From assembly GCA_035378985.1 (NCBI GenBank), contig DAOSUR010000002.1, positions 1 through 64,000 on the forward strand: a DNA stretch of 64,000 bases, read 5' to 3'. The notes beneath the pieces were generated by a model, which did not search any database, had not been told where the DNA came from, and saw only the letters and a list, made by a program, of their open reading frames with translations. Below are positions 27,099 to 35,859 of the stretch, piece after piece (position 1 is the first letter of the stretch; the number at the start of each line of letters is the position of its first letter). A program made the position numbers and the translations under genes. This DNA is from Anaerohalosphaeraceae bacterium. GTDB taxonomy: Bacteria; Planctomycetota; Phycisphaerae; Sedimentisphaerales; Anaerohalosphaeraceae.

Positions 27099-27109
27099 GG
27101 AAAGTCCCT

Positions 27110-27736
27110 ATGACGCAGAAACCGGATAAACAGGAAAAAGAAAAGGAAAAAACGGACTCTGTGCCGCAGGAATTGGCGGAGCTGCAGGAGAAGTGCAGGG
27201 CTCTCGAAGAGGAGAAGCAGAAGCTTTTTGAGCAGCTCCAGCGGCTTAGTGCGGATTATGCCAATTATCAAAAACGCACAGCTCGGCAGATTGCGGATGC
27301 CGTGGCCTACGAGAAAAGAACGCTTTTGCGGTCGTGGCTGTCTTCGCTGGACAATCTGGAGCATGCTCTGGCTTCGGTGTCGAATCAGACCGGTCCGGAG
27401 GTTCTGCCGAAACTGATTGAAGGGGTTCAGATGGTGTATGACCATATGCTGGCTACCCTGAACGGCCTGGGGGTTCGTAAAATGGAGCCGGTGGGCCAGC
27501 CCTTTACGCCCGGGCCGCACGAGGCACTAATGACCTGTACACGACCCGAGCAGGGAGATAATGTTGTGCTTGAGGTGCATCAATCGGGCTACCTCCTGGG
27601 CGATGAGGTGCTTCGTCCGGCCAAGGTGATTGTCAATAAGCTTCCTCCAAGCCCGCCGACAGAATCTATGGCGGAATCCGCATCTGACGGGTTGGAAGAT
27701 ACGGAACAGTCCAAAGAACATTCTGAGGAGTCTTGA
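27110..27736 (+). CDS. grpE: Nucleotide exchange factor GrpE
   Basis: 208 residues: charged N-terminus, long coiled coil (LAELQEKCRALEEEKQKLFEQLQR), then the family core DYANYQKRTARQ and the beta-domain with FTPGPHEALM...VLEVHQSGYLLGDEVLRPAKVIV. It releases ADP from DnaK. It lies 11 bases after dnaJ with AAGGAAAG as ribosome binding site. The acidic C-terminal extension after the core (residues 180-208) is a little longer than usual. Confidence 0.95.
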   Translation: MTQKPDKQEKEKEKTDSVPQELAELQEKCRALEEEKQKLFEQLQRLSADYANYQKRTARQIADAVAYEKRTLLRSWLSSLDNLEHALASVSNQTGPEVLPKLIEGVQMVYDHMLATLNGLGVRKMEPVGQPFTPGPHEALMTCTRPEQGDNVVLEVHQSGYLLGDEVLRPAKVIVNKLPPSPPTESMAESASDGLEDTEQSKEHSEES

Positions 27737-27738
27737 TT

Positions 27739-28041
27739 ATGCCGACGTATGAATATCTTTGTGATTCCTGCGGACAGACGATGGAGATTTTTCAGTCCAT
27801 CACGGAATCTCCCCGGAAGAAATGCCCTCACTGCGGAAAGTCGAAACTGAAACGGCTGCTGGGGACCGGAGCCGGTGTGCTTTTTAAAGGCAGCGGTTTT
27901 TATCAGACGGATTACCGCTCGGAAAGTTATAAAAAGGCCTCCGAAAAAGACTCCCCGAAGCCGAAAAGTGAAAAATCGGCCGGTTCAGCTTCCCCAGAAA
28001 CGAAGTCTGCCGCTAAAACGACAGCCGCTTCCGGTGAATGA
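27739..28041 (+). CDS. FmdB/CxxC zinc-ribbon small regulatory protein
   Basis: 100 residues starting MPTYEYLCDSCG; the ATG at 27739 is two bases after the grpE stop. Two CxxC pairs (CDSC, CPHC) form a zinc ribbon at residues 8-35, followed by the family-typical VLFKGSGFYQTDYRS and a Lys/Ser/Ala-rich tail. Members are often found beside grpE and chaperone genes, but their function is not established. It is the last gene of the chaperone operon, converging on the next gene with a six-base gap. Confidence 0.88.
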   Translation: MPTYEYLCDSCGQTMEIFQSITESPRKKCPHCGKSKLKRLLGTGAGVLFKGSGFYQTDYRSESYKKASEKDSPKPKSEKSAGSASPETKSAAKTTAASGE

Positions 28042-28047
28042 ATCGGC

Positions 28048-28953
28048 CTACGGAATCTGAACGAGAGCGGAGACGGGGTAGTGGTCGGAGGGATAGCGGC
28101 CTGAAAAGTCCCGACGGTTTATCGCAGCGGCCAGTACCCGAACCCTTGTATCGACGAGTATATGATCGATTTTTGAGCCGAGGATGGAGCCGTGGAATTT
28201 GTGATACGTTCCTTCGTCTAATCGGTGGGGGTAGAGGGCTGCCCATGTGTCCAGCATTCTGTTTTTTCCGGCATTTTGAAGAATCTGCATCGCCGGGTTG
28301 TCAATTTCCATATTGAAGTCCCCCATCACAAGGAAAGGGTCCTTGTGTTTCCGGAAGGCAATCAGATCGTTCAAGATTTCAATGCTTCGTGCGCGGGCCC
28401 GCTGAGACAGATTGTCCAGGTGAACGTTATAGACGTAAAAAGAGCGGGCGGTTTCCAGGTCGGCCAGGCGTACCCAGCTGCAAATCCGGGGAAAGAGTGT
28501 GCCGGCAAATTTGGAGCCGGGCTCCCAGGGGGAATTGGAGAACCAGATTGTGCCGGAATCAATTCTGTAAAAACGATTTTTCTTATAAAGAATGGCGCAA
28601 GTTTCTCCCTTGTCTGGCTCATCGCTGCGTCCGACGGCGTAAGCTTCGTACTGGGGCAGCCCCTGGAGGATTTCACCCAGTTGATAGGGCAGGGCTTCCT
28701 GGAGACCGATGACATCGTATTGTTCCGCCGCCAGGAGAGAAATGACCATGGCTCGCCGCCGGGACCAATCCCGGCTGCCGGACGCGTAACGGCCGACTCG
28801 GATGTTGAACGTGGCGGCATGGAGTATGTCTCGGTCAACGCCGGCAGCGGACATCTGCAGGGGGCGGGAAGATGAAGGAGTCCGGGCAGGGGATTGTTGG
28901 ATGATGAGGGTTCCTGTGAGCAGGAGGGAAAAAACGGTTCGGCTCAGATGCAT
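28048..28953 (-). CDS. Secreted endonuclease/exonuclease/phosphatase (EEP) family protein
   Basis: 301 residues. Signal peptide MHLSRTVFSLLLTGTLIIQQSPA. DNase I-like fold markers: ATFNIRVG near residue 48, GLQEALPYQ (metal-binding Glu) near 85, GDFNMEIDNP near 215 and SDHYPVSALVQI (catalytic Asp-His) at the C-terminus. It is probably a periplasmic or exported metal-dependent phosphodiesterase or nuclease; the substrate cannot be told. Monocistronic, with a weak ribosome binding site (GGGAA). Confidence 0.85.
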   Translation of the reverse strand: MHLSRTVFSLLLTGTLIIQQSPARTPSSSRPLQMSAAGVDRDILHAATFNIRVGRYASGSRDWSRRRAMVISLLAAEQYDVIGLQEALPYQLGEILQGLPQYEAYAVGRSDEPDKGETCAILYKKNRFYRIDSGTIWFSNSPWEPGSKFAGTLFPRICSWVRLADLETARSFYVYNVHLDNLSQRARARSIEILNDLIAFRKHKDPFLVMGDFNMEIDNPAMQILQNAGKNRMLDTWAALYPHRLDEGTYHKFHGSILGSKIDHILVDTRVRVLAAAINRRDFSGRYPSDHYPVSALVQIP

Positions 28954-29103
28954 ATAGCATTCCCACTTTAATCGGTTCAGACCTTTTATTTCTCTCCCCG
29001 CGAAATGTTTCGCCCGTTTGGGTCTAAAAACTTGAAAGATTTCTTGGAAATTCTTTTGGGAGAGGAAAAAAGGGAAAGATAAGGAATCGTCTTTGTCGAC
29101 TTT

Positions 29104-30519
29104 TTACGAAGCGGGAACCGCAGGCAAAGTTACAATAAATTCAGCTCCCCTTCCGTCTTCTGATATGACTCGGATGGTCCCGTCCAGTTTGTCGAGAATC
29201 CGACGGACGATGGCCAATCCTAAACCGATTCCTTTGACAGGACCGTCCGGATTGAGCCGGTGGAAGATTTCGAAGATTTTTTCATGGTGTTCCGGTGCGA
29301 TGCCGATGCCGTTGTCGATGACTCGATATTCACAGACGCCGTTTCTTTCCTGCCCGGTCACGTGAATTTTGCCGGGGCGGGAAGGATCCAGGAATTTGAC
29401 GGCATTGTCCAGCAGGTTGGTAAAGACCTGATTGACCTGATAAAGGTCGCTGTGACAGGGCGGAAGATTGTCAACGGTAATTTCACAGCCGGCCTTTTGG
29501 ATTTGGTATTGCAACCCCTCAATAATGGATCTCATCAGTCCGTTCATATGGACTGTTTGGAGAGTCAGTTCCATTGAACCGATGCGGGACAGTTTGAGCA
29601 GACCGTCAATCAGGGTCTGCATTTTTTCTGCTCCGGAATCGATAAAGTACAAGGATTGTTCGACATCCTTCAGGAGCGGCGCTATCCGCTCATATTGTCC
29701 GCATTCTTTCAGGACTTTTTTGACCTGTTCGCAGGTGGTTTTCAGTTCGCCGGCAAAGCCGCGGATATTGACCAGCGGAGATTGGAGATCATGGGAAGAA
29801 ATATAGACCAGACTTTGCAGTTCCCGGTTTTTGGCTTCCAACCGCTGAAGCATCTTCTCTCGTTCCTGTTCGGCCTGGACTTGGTTTGTAATGTCCCGGC
29901 CGATGCCGACAATGGCCAACGCTTTGCCTTTTTCGTTGAGCAGAGTGCGGTAGGACCATGATAAAACACGCAGTCCGTATTTTGTTTGAGCCGAATGGCG
30001 AAATCGGCAGGTGTAAGGGGGCAGATAGAGAATATCCATTTCCTGGCGGATTCGTGTTCGGTCCTCCGGCAGAACCTCTTCCAGGAAGGGCCGGCCGAGG
30101 AGGTCTTTTTCGTATTTGCCGAACAGCCGGCAGTACGAGGGGCTGACAAACAGAAAATTGCCTTTGGCGTCCAGTTTGGTGATGAGGTCGCTCTGATTGT
30201 CCACCAGAAGTCGATATTTGGCTTCGCTGGCGACAATTTGTTCCCACTGGCGGTGCTGAATCATTGTGTAAACCAAAACCGCAAACAGAATCGGCTGGAG
30301 GATATCGGACAAGTCGCCGTAGCGGTCTAAATACGGGGCCACGCCGGACCATTCGAGAAGATTGCTGATATGTCCGAGCAAGCTCAGAAGCAGAAAAAAA
30401 ACCGCCGGTAAAAACAGGTCGGTTGGAATCAGTTTCTGGAGTTTCCAGACCAGCAGAATCCCCAAAGACAGGGTAATAAAGAAAATAGAAACGGTGTTAA
30501 GTCCGACAATCGGATTCAT
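29104..30519 (-). CDS. PAS-domain membrane sensor histidine kinase
   Basis: 471 residues from ATG 30519, chosen because AAGGAG lies eight bases ahead and it overlaps the upstream stop by four bases; the frame runs 19 codons higher. About three hydrophobic segments at the N-terminus, a PAS domain (KLDAKGNFLFVSPSYCRLFGKYEKDLLGRP) near 135-260, the H-box SSHDLQSPLVNIRGFA, N-box FTNLLDNAVKFLDPSR, and ATP-lid motifs DNGIGIAPEH and GIGLGLAIV. It autophosphorylates on the H-box His. No response regulator is adjacent, so its partner is elsewhere. Confidence 0.92.
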   Translation of the reverse strand: MNPIVGLNTVSIFFITLSLGILLVWKLQKLIPTDLFLPAVFFLLLSLLGHISNLLEWSGVAPYLDRYGDLSDILQPILFAVLVYTMIQHRQWEQIVASEAKYRLLVDNQSDLITKLDAKGNFLFVSPSYCRLFGKYEKDLLGRPFLEEVLPEDRTRIRQEMDILYLPPYTCRFRHSAQTKYGLRVLSWSYRTLLNEKGKALAIVGIGRDITNQVQAEQEREKMLQRLEAKNRELQSLVYISSHDLQSPLVNIRGFAGELKTTCEQVKKVLKECGQYERIAPLLKDVEQSLYFIDSGAEKMQTLIDGLLKLSRIGSMELTLQTVHMNGLMRSIIEGLQYQIQKAGCEITVDNLPPCHSDLYQVNQVFTNLLDNAVKFLDPSRPGKIHVTGQERNGVCEYRVIDNGIGIAPEHHEKIFEIFHRLNPDGPVKGIGLGLAIVRRILDKLDGTIRVISEDGRGAEFIVTLPAVPAS

Positions 30520-30791
30520 CTGCCGGTCTCCTTCTTTGCGCCGAGCCGCAGGCACCACCAGAAAAAGACCGCACAAGATAGAATCGCGCTGATATGCTCA
30601 AGAGAGTTCAGAGCACTTTCCCAGAAAAAACCTTCCAAAACCGTGCAGATTTTTGAGGCCAGATAAAAACCAAAGCTAATTAACAGGAATTGGTAGGAGG
30701 GAAGATTCATAATGATTTTTCGCGTGGCCCACAGAAAAAAACTGACACCGAGCGTAATCAGGAGTGCGATCAGTTCGCTTTCCTCAAACAT
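30516..30791 (-). CDS. Small membrane protein coupled to the sensor kinase
   Basis: 91 residues with three hydrophobic segments (about 5-22, 34-52 and 66-82) and a basic C-terminus. Its TGA overlaps the kinase ATG (ATGA), so the pair is translationally coupled. The kinase begins with similar membrane helices, which suggests this protein extends its membrane sensor. No family is recognised. Confidence 0.7.
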   Translation of the reverse strand: MFEESELIALLITLGVSFFLWATRKIIMNLPSYQFLLISFGFYLASKICTVLEGFFWESALNSLEHISAILSCAVFFWWCLRLGAKKETGR

Positions 30792-30947
30792 ATCGACCTT
30801 TCCAGAAACCCGTTCTCGACAATTTTATGCCCTTTGTATTCTGAAAAAGCCAGGGAGGCATCCTATTTCTCCTATTTTGTATGGGAGCATACTGGAATGC
30901 AAGAGTTTTTTCTTTAATTTTTTCAGGTCGGCTTTATAGTAAAAAGT
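30792..30947. promoter_or_regulatory. Divergent promoter region between the kinase operon and polA
   Basis: 156 bases that must hold both promoters. TATAGT at about 30936-30941, next to the polA start, is the only box-like element I see, and it lies too close to the ATG to be certain. Confidence 0.25.
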
Positions 30948-33707
30948 ATGTCTGTTTCGTCGCCAAGATTGTTTATTGTGGATGGTCATGCCCATATTTA
31001 CGCCGCTTATTATGCGCCGATGCGGCCTCTGACCAGCCCTTCCGGTGAACCGACCAAAGCGGTCTTTGTATTTACAACGGCTCTTTTATCGTTGATAGAA
31101 CGGGAAAAGCCGGACTATCTTGTGGTGGCGATGGATTCCAAGACTCCCAGTTTTCGGGTGAAACTTTATCCGGAATATAAGGCCCATCGTCCTCCGATGC
31201 CCGAAGACATGCCCTCCCAGATTCAGCGGATTGAGCAGATTCTGGAAGCAATGCAAATCCCGGTCGTTCGCGTGGAGGGATATGAGGCCGATGATGTCAT
31301 CGGCACGCTGGCGGCGAAAGCATCACAAGCCGGTGTGGAGGCCTATATCTGTTCCAAAGATAAAGATATGCTTCAGCTGCTGGATGAGCGAATCTGTACG
31401 TATGACATCAAGACCGGTCAGCGTTATGACCTCAAACAGATGCTCAAGGAGCTGGGCCTGACGCCGCAGCAGTTTATCGATGTGCTGGCACTGCAGGGGG
31501 ATACGGCGGACAATATCCCCGGGGTGCCGGATGTGGGGCCCAAGACGGCCCTTCAATGGATTCAGCAGTACGGCTCGCTGGAAAATCTGTACGCTCACGC
31601 CGACGAAATCGGGGGCAAACGGGGTGAGAATCTGCGGAAATTTAAGGAACAGGTTTTCCTGAGCCGTCAATTGGTCATCATTCATCGGCAGGTTCCGATT
31701 GAGTTTGACCAAAAGGCGTTTGCCAGGAAAGAGGGCGATCGGGAAAAATTGGCTCAGGTCTTTTCGGAACTGGGGTTTACGCGGCTGCTTTCTCAAATGG
31801 ATTTAAAGCCGGTTCCTGCGCAGACAAAACCGAAGATAGCGGACTCGCTGTTTCCAGAGGAAACAGGGGGACAATCGGCCTTGAAACAGCAGGGGCGGGA
31901 CTACATTCTTGTGGATACAGCAGAGGAATTGGAACGGTTTGTACAGCGTTTGATGCAGCAGGAGCGGTTTTCATTCGATACGGAAACTACGTCTCTGGAT
32001 GCGATGCGGGCCCAGCTGGTTGGAATCAGTTTCTCCTGGTGTGCCGGACAGGGGTGGTACCTGCCGGTTCGGGCTCCGGCTGGACAGAAGCGTCTGCCGC
32101 TGGAGGAGGTTCGCCGTCGGCTCGGGCCGATTCTGGCGGACAGGAGCCGGTACAAAATCGGCCAGAATATGAAATACGATATGATTGTGCTGGAAAACAG
32201 CGGGATGCCGGTTGGACTGCAGGAAGGACGCTGTTTTGACACAATGGTGGCTTCGTATGTCTTGGCGGCGGATCGTTCCAGCCATTCTCTGGATATGATG
32301 GCGCGGGATTATCTGGGGCTTCAGACCACGCCGATTTCTTCGCTGATCGGCAAAGGCAAGAAGCAGATTTCCTTTGAGCAGGTAGATACCCAGGCGGCCT
32401 GTGCTTATTCGGCGGAGGATGCGGATGTGACCTGGCAGCTGTATGAGTATTTGTCCGCCCGTCTGAAGGCCCAGCCTGCCCTGCAGAGGCTCTTTGAGAC
32501 GATCGAAATGCCGCTGGTGGAAGTGCTGATGCGGATGGAGATGAACGGGGTTTGTCTGGATACGGAAAAACTGAGCCGGCTGTCGGAGTCGATGGCCCGC
32601 ATGCAGCAGGAGCTGACGGAACGGATTTATGAGCTGGCCGGCGGACCGTTTAACATTGATTCCACCAAGCAGCTGGGCGAGGTGCTTTTTGACCGTCTGG
32701 GACTGCAGAGCATCAGGGCCGGCAAAACCCTGCGAAGTACCGACGCCGATGTCCTTGAGCAGCTGGCCGACGAGCACGAAATTATTCCGCTGATTCTTCA
32801 GTACCGCCAAGTGGAGAAACTCCGCAATACCTACACGGAAAAACTGGGTCAGCTGGTCAATCCGAGGACCGGACGAGTGCATGCCTCGTTCAATCAGACG
32901 GTCACGGCCACCGGACGGCTCAGCTCGTCGGACCCGAACCTTCAGAATATTCCGGTGCGGACGGAGCTGGGCAGGCAGATTCGGGCGGCGTTTGTTCCGG
33001 AAAAGAAGACGGACTGTATTCTCAGCGCGGATTATTCGCAGATTGAACTGCGGCTTTTGGCTCATTTTTCTCAGGATGCCGCCCTGCGGGAGGCCTTTGC
33101 TCAGGATTTGGATATTCATCGATTTGTGGCCTCTGAGATTTACGGGGTGCCGATGGAGCAGGTGACCGGTGAGATGCGCACGAAGGCCAAGGCGGTCAAT
33201 TTCGGGATTATTTACGGACAGGGACCGTTCGGACTGGCCCGCACAACGGGAATCCCGCAGGCGGAGGCCAAACGGTTTATTGAAGAATATTTCCGCCGAT
33301 ACGGGTCTATCCGTTCGTTTATGGACCGGGTGATTGAGCAGGCTAGGCGGAACGGGTATGCGGAAACCATTCTGCATCGCCGCCGCAAGATTACGGGGCT
33401 GGACAGCCGCAACCCGAATGTTCGTTCACAGGCCCAGCGGCTGGCGGTTAATACGGTGATTCAGGGGTCGGCGGCGGATTTGATTAAGGCGGCGATGATT
33501 CGAATTCATCGGCGCATTGAACAGGAAAAACTGCCGATTAAAATGATTCTGCAGATTCATGATGAACTGGTTTTCGAACTGCCGAAGAGCCGCTCTCAGG
33601 AAGATGCCTGCTGGATTGCAGCGGAAATGACCACAGCGGTGCCGCTGGAGGTGCCGCTGAAGGTGGATGTTTCCATCGGAGACAGCTGGCTGACGGATGA
33701 TAAATAA
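30948..33707 (+). CDS. polA: DNA polymerase I
   Basis: 919 residues, full length. N-terminal 5'-3' exonuclease (VVAMDSKTPSFR, YEADDVIGTLA, GVPDVGPKTALQW). The proofreading domain has its motifs intact: DTETTSLD near residue 345, IGQNMKYDMIV and YSAEDAD, so 3'-5' exonuclease should be active. Polymerase motifs A (SADYSQIELRLLAHFS), B (RTKAKAVNFGIIYGQGPFG) and C (QIHDELVFELP) follow. It fills gaps and removes primers in repair and replication. The ribosome binding site is weak. Confidence 0.98.
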   Translation: MSVSSPRLFIVDGHAHIYAAYYAPMRPLTSPSGEPTKAVFVFTTALLSLIEREKPDYLVVAMDSKTPSFRVKLYPEYKAHRPPMPEDMPSQIQRIEQILEAMQIPVVRVEGYEADDVIGTLAAKASQAGVEAYICSKDKDMLQLLDERICTYDIKTGQRYDLKQMLKELGLTPQQFIDVLALQGDTADNIPGVPDVGPKTALQWIQQYGSLENLYAHADEIGGKRGENLRKFKEQVFLSRQLVIIHRQVPIEFDQKAFARKEGDREKLAQVFSELGFTRLLSQMDLKPVPAQTKPKIADSLFPEETGGQSALKQQGRDYILVDTAEELERFVQRLMQQERFSFDTETTSLDAMRAQLVGISFSWCAGQGWYLPVRAPAGQKRLPLEEVRRRLGPILADRSRYKIGQNMKYDMIVLENSGMPVGLQEGRCFDTMVASYVLAADRSSHSLDMMARDYLGLQTTPISSLIGKGKKQISFEQVDTQAACAYSAEDADVTWQLYEYLSARLKAQPALQRLFETIEMPLVEVLMRMEMNGVCLDTEKLSRLSESMARMQQELTERIYELAGGPFNIDSTKQLGEVLFDRLGLQSIRAGKTLRSTDADVLEQLADEHEIIPLILQYRQVEKLRNTYTEKLGQLVNPRTGRVHASFNQTVTATGRLSSSDPNLQNIPVRTELGRQIRAAFVPEKKTDCILSADYSQIELRLLAHFSQDAALREAFAQDLDIHRFVASEIYGVPMEQVTGEMRTKAKAVNFGIIYGQGPFGLARTTGIPQAEAKRFIEEYFRRYGSIRSFMDRVIEQARRNGYAETILHRRRKITGLDSRNPNVRSQAQRLAVNTVIQGSAADLIKAAMIRIHRRIEQEKLPIKMILQIHDELVFELPKSRSQEDACWIAAEMTTAVPLEVPLKVDVSIGDSWLTDDK

Positions 33708-33776
33708 AAAATCCGAAAAAAAAGAGATTCTTAAGACATTAATAGATAGGAAAGACAAGCTGTCTGAGGAGAACAA

Positions 33777-34814
33777 ATGACACACGAACAATGGCAGCTG
33801 CTTGTGGATGTGCTTGCCGGCAAAGAAAAGACACCGCTTGCAACCGGTTTTATCATTGACAGCCCCTGGCTGCCCGGGTGGTTCGGCGTTTCAACGCTGG
33901 ATTATTTTACCAGTGATGCGGTTTGGCTGGAGGCCAACCGTCGGGCGATGGAGACATTTCCGGAGACAATGTTCCTGCCGGGTTTCTGGGCGGAATACGG
34001 GATGTGCACAGAGCCCAGCGCCTTCGGTGCAAAATGTACGTTTCACCGCAATAAGCTGCCGTTTGCGGACAAAATTATTCACCAGACAAAGGAGATTGAC
34101 CGTCTGAAAGTGCCCAAACCGGAAAAAGACGGCCTGAATCCGTTTGTGCTCAATCGGCTGGCCCTGAACCGCAAAGAGATTGAAAAACTCGGGCATCAGA
34201 TTCGGTTTGCCGTTTCACGCGGGCCGCTGAACATCGCTTCGTTTCTGATGGGGACGACGGAGTTTTTGACGGCCCTGGCTCTGGAGCCGGAGCCGGTTCA
34301 TCGTCTGCTGCGAATCATCACAGATTACATCATCCGTTGGCTGGGGGTTCAGAAAAAATATTTCGATACCATCGACGGCGTGCTGATTCTGGATGACATC
34401 GTGGGATTTCTGGGCAAGGCGGATTTTGAGACGTTTGCGCAGCCGTATCTGAAGGAGATTTACGGCTGCCTGAATGTGACAGTGCGGTTTTTCCATAACG
34501 ACGCCGACGGGCGGGTTTGTGCCCCGTATCTGGCGGAGCTGGGGGTGAATCTGTTTAACTTCAGTTTTCAGCATTCGCTGGCTGAAATGAAGGACTGGAC
34601 CGGCGGACAGGTGACCCTGCTGGGCAATATCCCGCCGCGGGATGTATTGGCTCAGGGCCGTCCGGAGCAGGTTCGCCGATGTGTGCACGAAACGCTGAAA
34701 ATGCTTTCGGACCGCCGGCGGGTGATTCTGTCCTGCGGCGGAGGGGTGCCCGATGGGGTGTCAACGGAAAATCTGCGTGCATTTCTCGATGCCTGTAAGG
34801 AAGCGGTCCTATGA
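33777..34814 (+). CDS. Uroporphyrinogen decarboxylase (URO-D) family protein, not HemE
   Basis: 345 residues with the URO-D barrel pattern, especially GTTEFLTALALEPEPVHRLLRIITDYIIRW and the C-terminal GGQVTLLGNIPPRDVL...LSCGGGVPDGVSTENLRAF. The HemE N-terminal arginine motif (R.P.WlMRQAGR) is absent, so it belongs with the MtaA/CmuA-like methyltransferases and related sugar-cluster proteins. It starts a four-gene operon with DUF6807 and two Gfo/Idh proteins; GAGGAG precedes the start. A catabolic role with these neighbours is likely, but the substrate is unknown. Confidence 0.85.
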   Translation: MTHEQWQLLVDVLAGKEKTPLATGFIIDSPWLPGWFGVSTLDYFTSDAVWLEANRRAMETFPETMFLPGFWAEYGMCTEPSAFGAKCTFHRNKLPFADKIIHQTKEIDRLKVPKPEKDGLNPFVLNRLALNRKEIEKLGHQIRFAVSRGPLNIASFLMGTTEFLTALALEPEPVHRLLRIITDYIIRWLGVQKKYFDTIDGVLILDDIVGFLGKADFETFAQPYLKEIYGCLNVTVRFFHNDADGRVCAPYLAELGVNLFNFSFQHSLAEMKDWTGGQVTLLGNIPPRDVLAQGRPEQVRRCVHETLKMLSDRRRVILSCGGGVPDGVSTENLRAFLDACKEAVL

Positions 34815-35839
34815 AACCCTCAGGCAAAGTCTGGGCGGCGGTCTGTCTGATTTGTCTGCTGGGTGCCTGCCGCAACGGCCAGAAAGAACAGGAAACGGCT
34901 ATGAAATCTCCGGCAAACGTGGTCCAGGATGAGGAGGCAATCACTCTTTTGTATCAGAATAAGCCGGTAGTGCGCTACTATAAAGCGCTTTGTCCGGTTC
35001 CGGAGGGAGTGAATCCGATTTTTCGCCGAAGCGGCTTCATTCATCCGCTCTGGTCGCCGTCCGGCAAGGTGCTGACCCGCATTCAGCCGCCGGACCATTA
35101 TCATCATTACGGAATCTGGAATCCATGGACGATGACGCATCTCGAGGGGCGGGAAGTGGATTTCTGGAATCTGGCCAAGGGACAGGGCACGGTTCGGTTT
35201 GCGGGTCTGGAGTCTGTGCTGTGTGATTCGTCCGGCGGGCGTTTCCAGGTGCGTCAGGAACATGTGGATTTTACGGCGGTTCCGCAGGGGCGGGTGGCGA
35301 TTGAGGAAATTTGGGGAATCGGCGTCTTTGCCTCGCAGGCGGAAGGGCGCACTGTCTGGGTTGTCGATTTTGACAGCCGTTTCTGGAATGCGCTGAACAG
35401 TCCGATTGTCCTGGACGCCTACCGCTACGGCGGGGGGATTGGATTTCGGGCGACGGAGGAATGGACCAAAGACAATTGTACAGTGCTGACCTCGGAAGGG
35501 CGGACGCGAAAGGATGCCGATGGGCAGCGGGCCCGCTGGTGTGATGTCAATGGTTCGTTTTCTGACGGGACGCGGGCGGGGATTGTCTTTCTGAGCCATC
35601 CGGAAAATCGGGAGCATCCGGAGCCGATGCGGGTCTGGCCGACGGATGCCAACGGCGGACGGGGCGATTTGTTTGTGGAGTTCTGCCCGATTCGCCTGAA
35701 CAGCTGGACGTTGGAGTCCGGACGAAAATATCGTCTGCGTTATCGGCTGATTGTTTATGACGGCACTCTTAAGCCGGAAACAGCGGAGCAGTTTTGGCAG
35801 CAATATGCAAATGGAACAGAAACCCAGAGCAGTCACTAA
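34811..35839 (+). CDS. DUF6807 (PmoA-like) lipoprotein
   Basis: 342 residues with a lipoprotein signal (MKPSGKVWAAVCLICLLGAC, modified Cys at 20). The characteristic sequence DHYHHYGIWNPWT near residue 95 and a beta-rich remainder match the family annotated as 'methane oxygenase PmoA' by chance similarity, which is not a methane monooxygenase. Members accompany Gfo/Idh and sugar-catabolic genes in planctomycetes and bacteroidetes. Its ATG overlaps the URO-D stop (ATGA). Confidence 0.82.
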   Translation: MKPSGKVWAAVCLICLLGACRNGQKEQETAMKSPANVVQDEEAITLLYQNKPVVRYYKALCPVPEGVNPIFRRSGFIHPLWSPSGKVLTRIQPPDHYHHYGIWNPWTMTHLEGREVDFWNLAKGQGTVRFAGLESVLCDSSGGRFQVRQEHVDFTAVPQGRVAIEEIWGIGVFASQAEGRTVWVVDFDSRFWNALNSPIVLDAYRYGGGIGFRATEEWTKDNCTVLTSEGRTRKDADGQRARWCDVNGSFSDGTRAGIVFLSHPENREHPEPMRVWPTDANGGRGDLFVEFCPIRLNSWTLESGRKYRLRYRLIVYDGTLKPETAEQFWQQYANGTETQSSH

Positions 35840-35859
35840 TCAATAAGGAGATAATGCGT

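Noticed and set aside
31971..33377. 468-residue minus-strand open frame
   Set aside because: Antisense to the conserved polymerase domains of polA.
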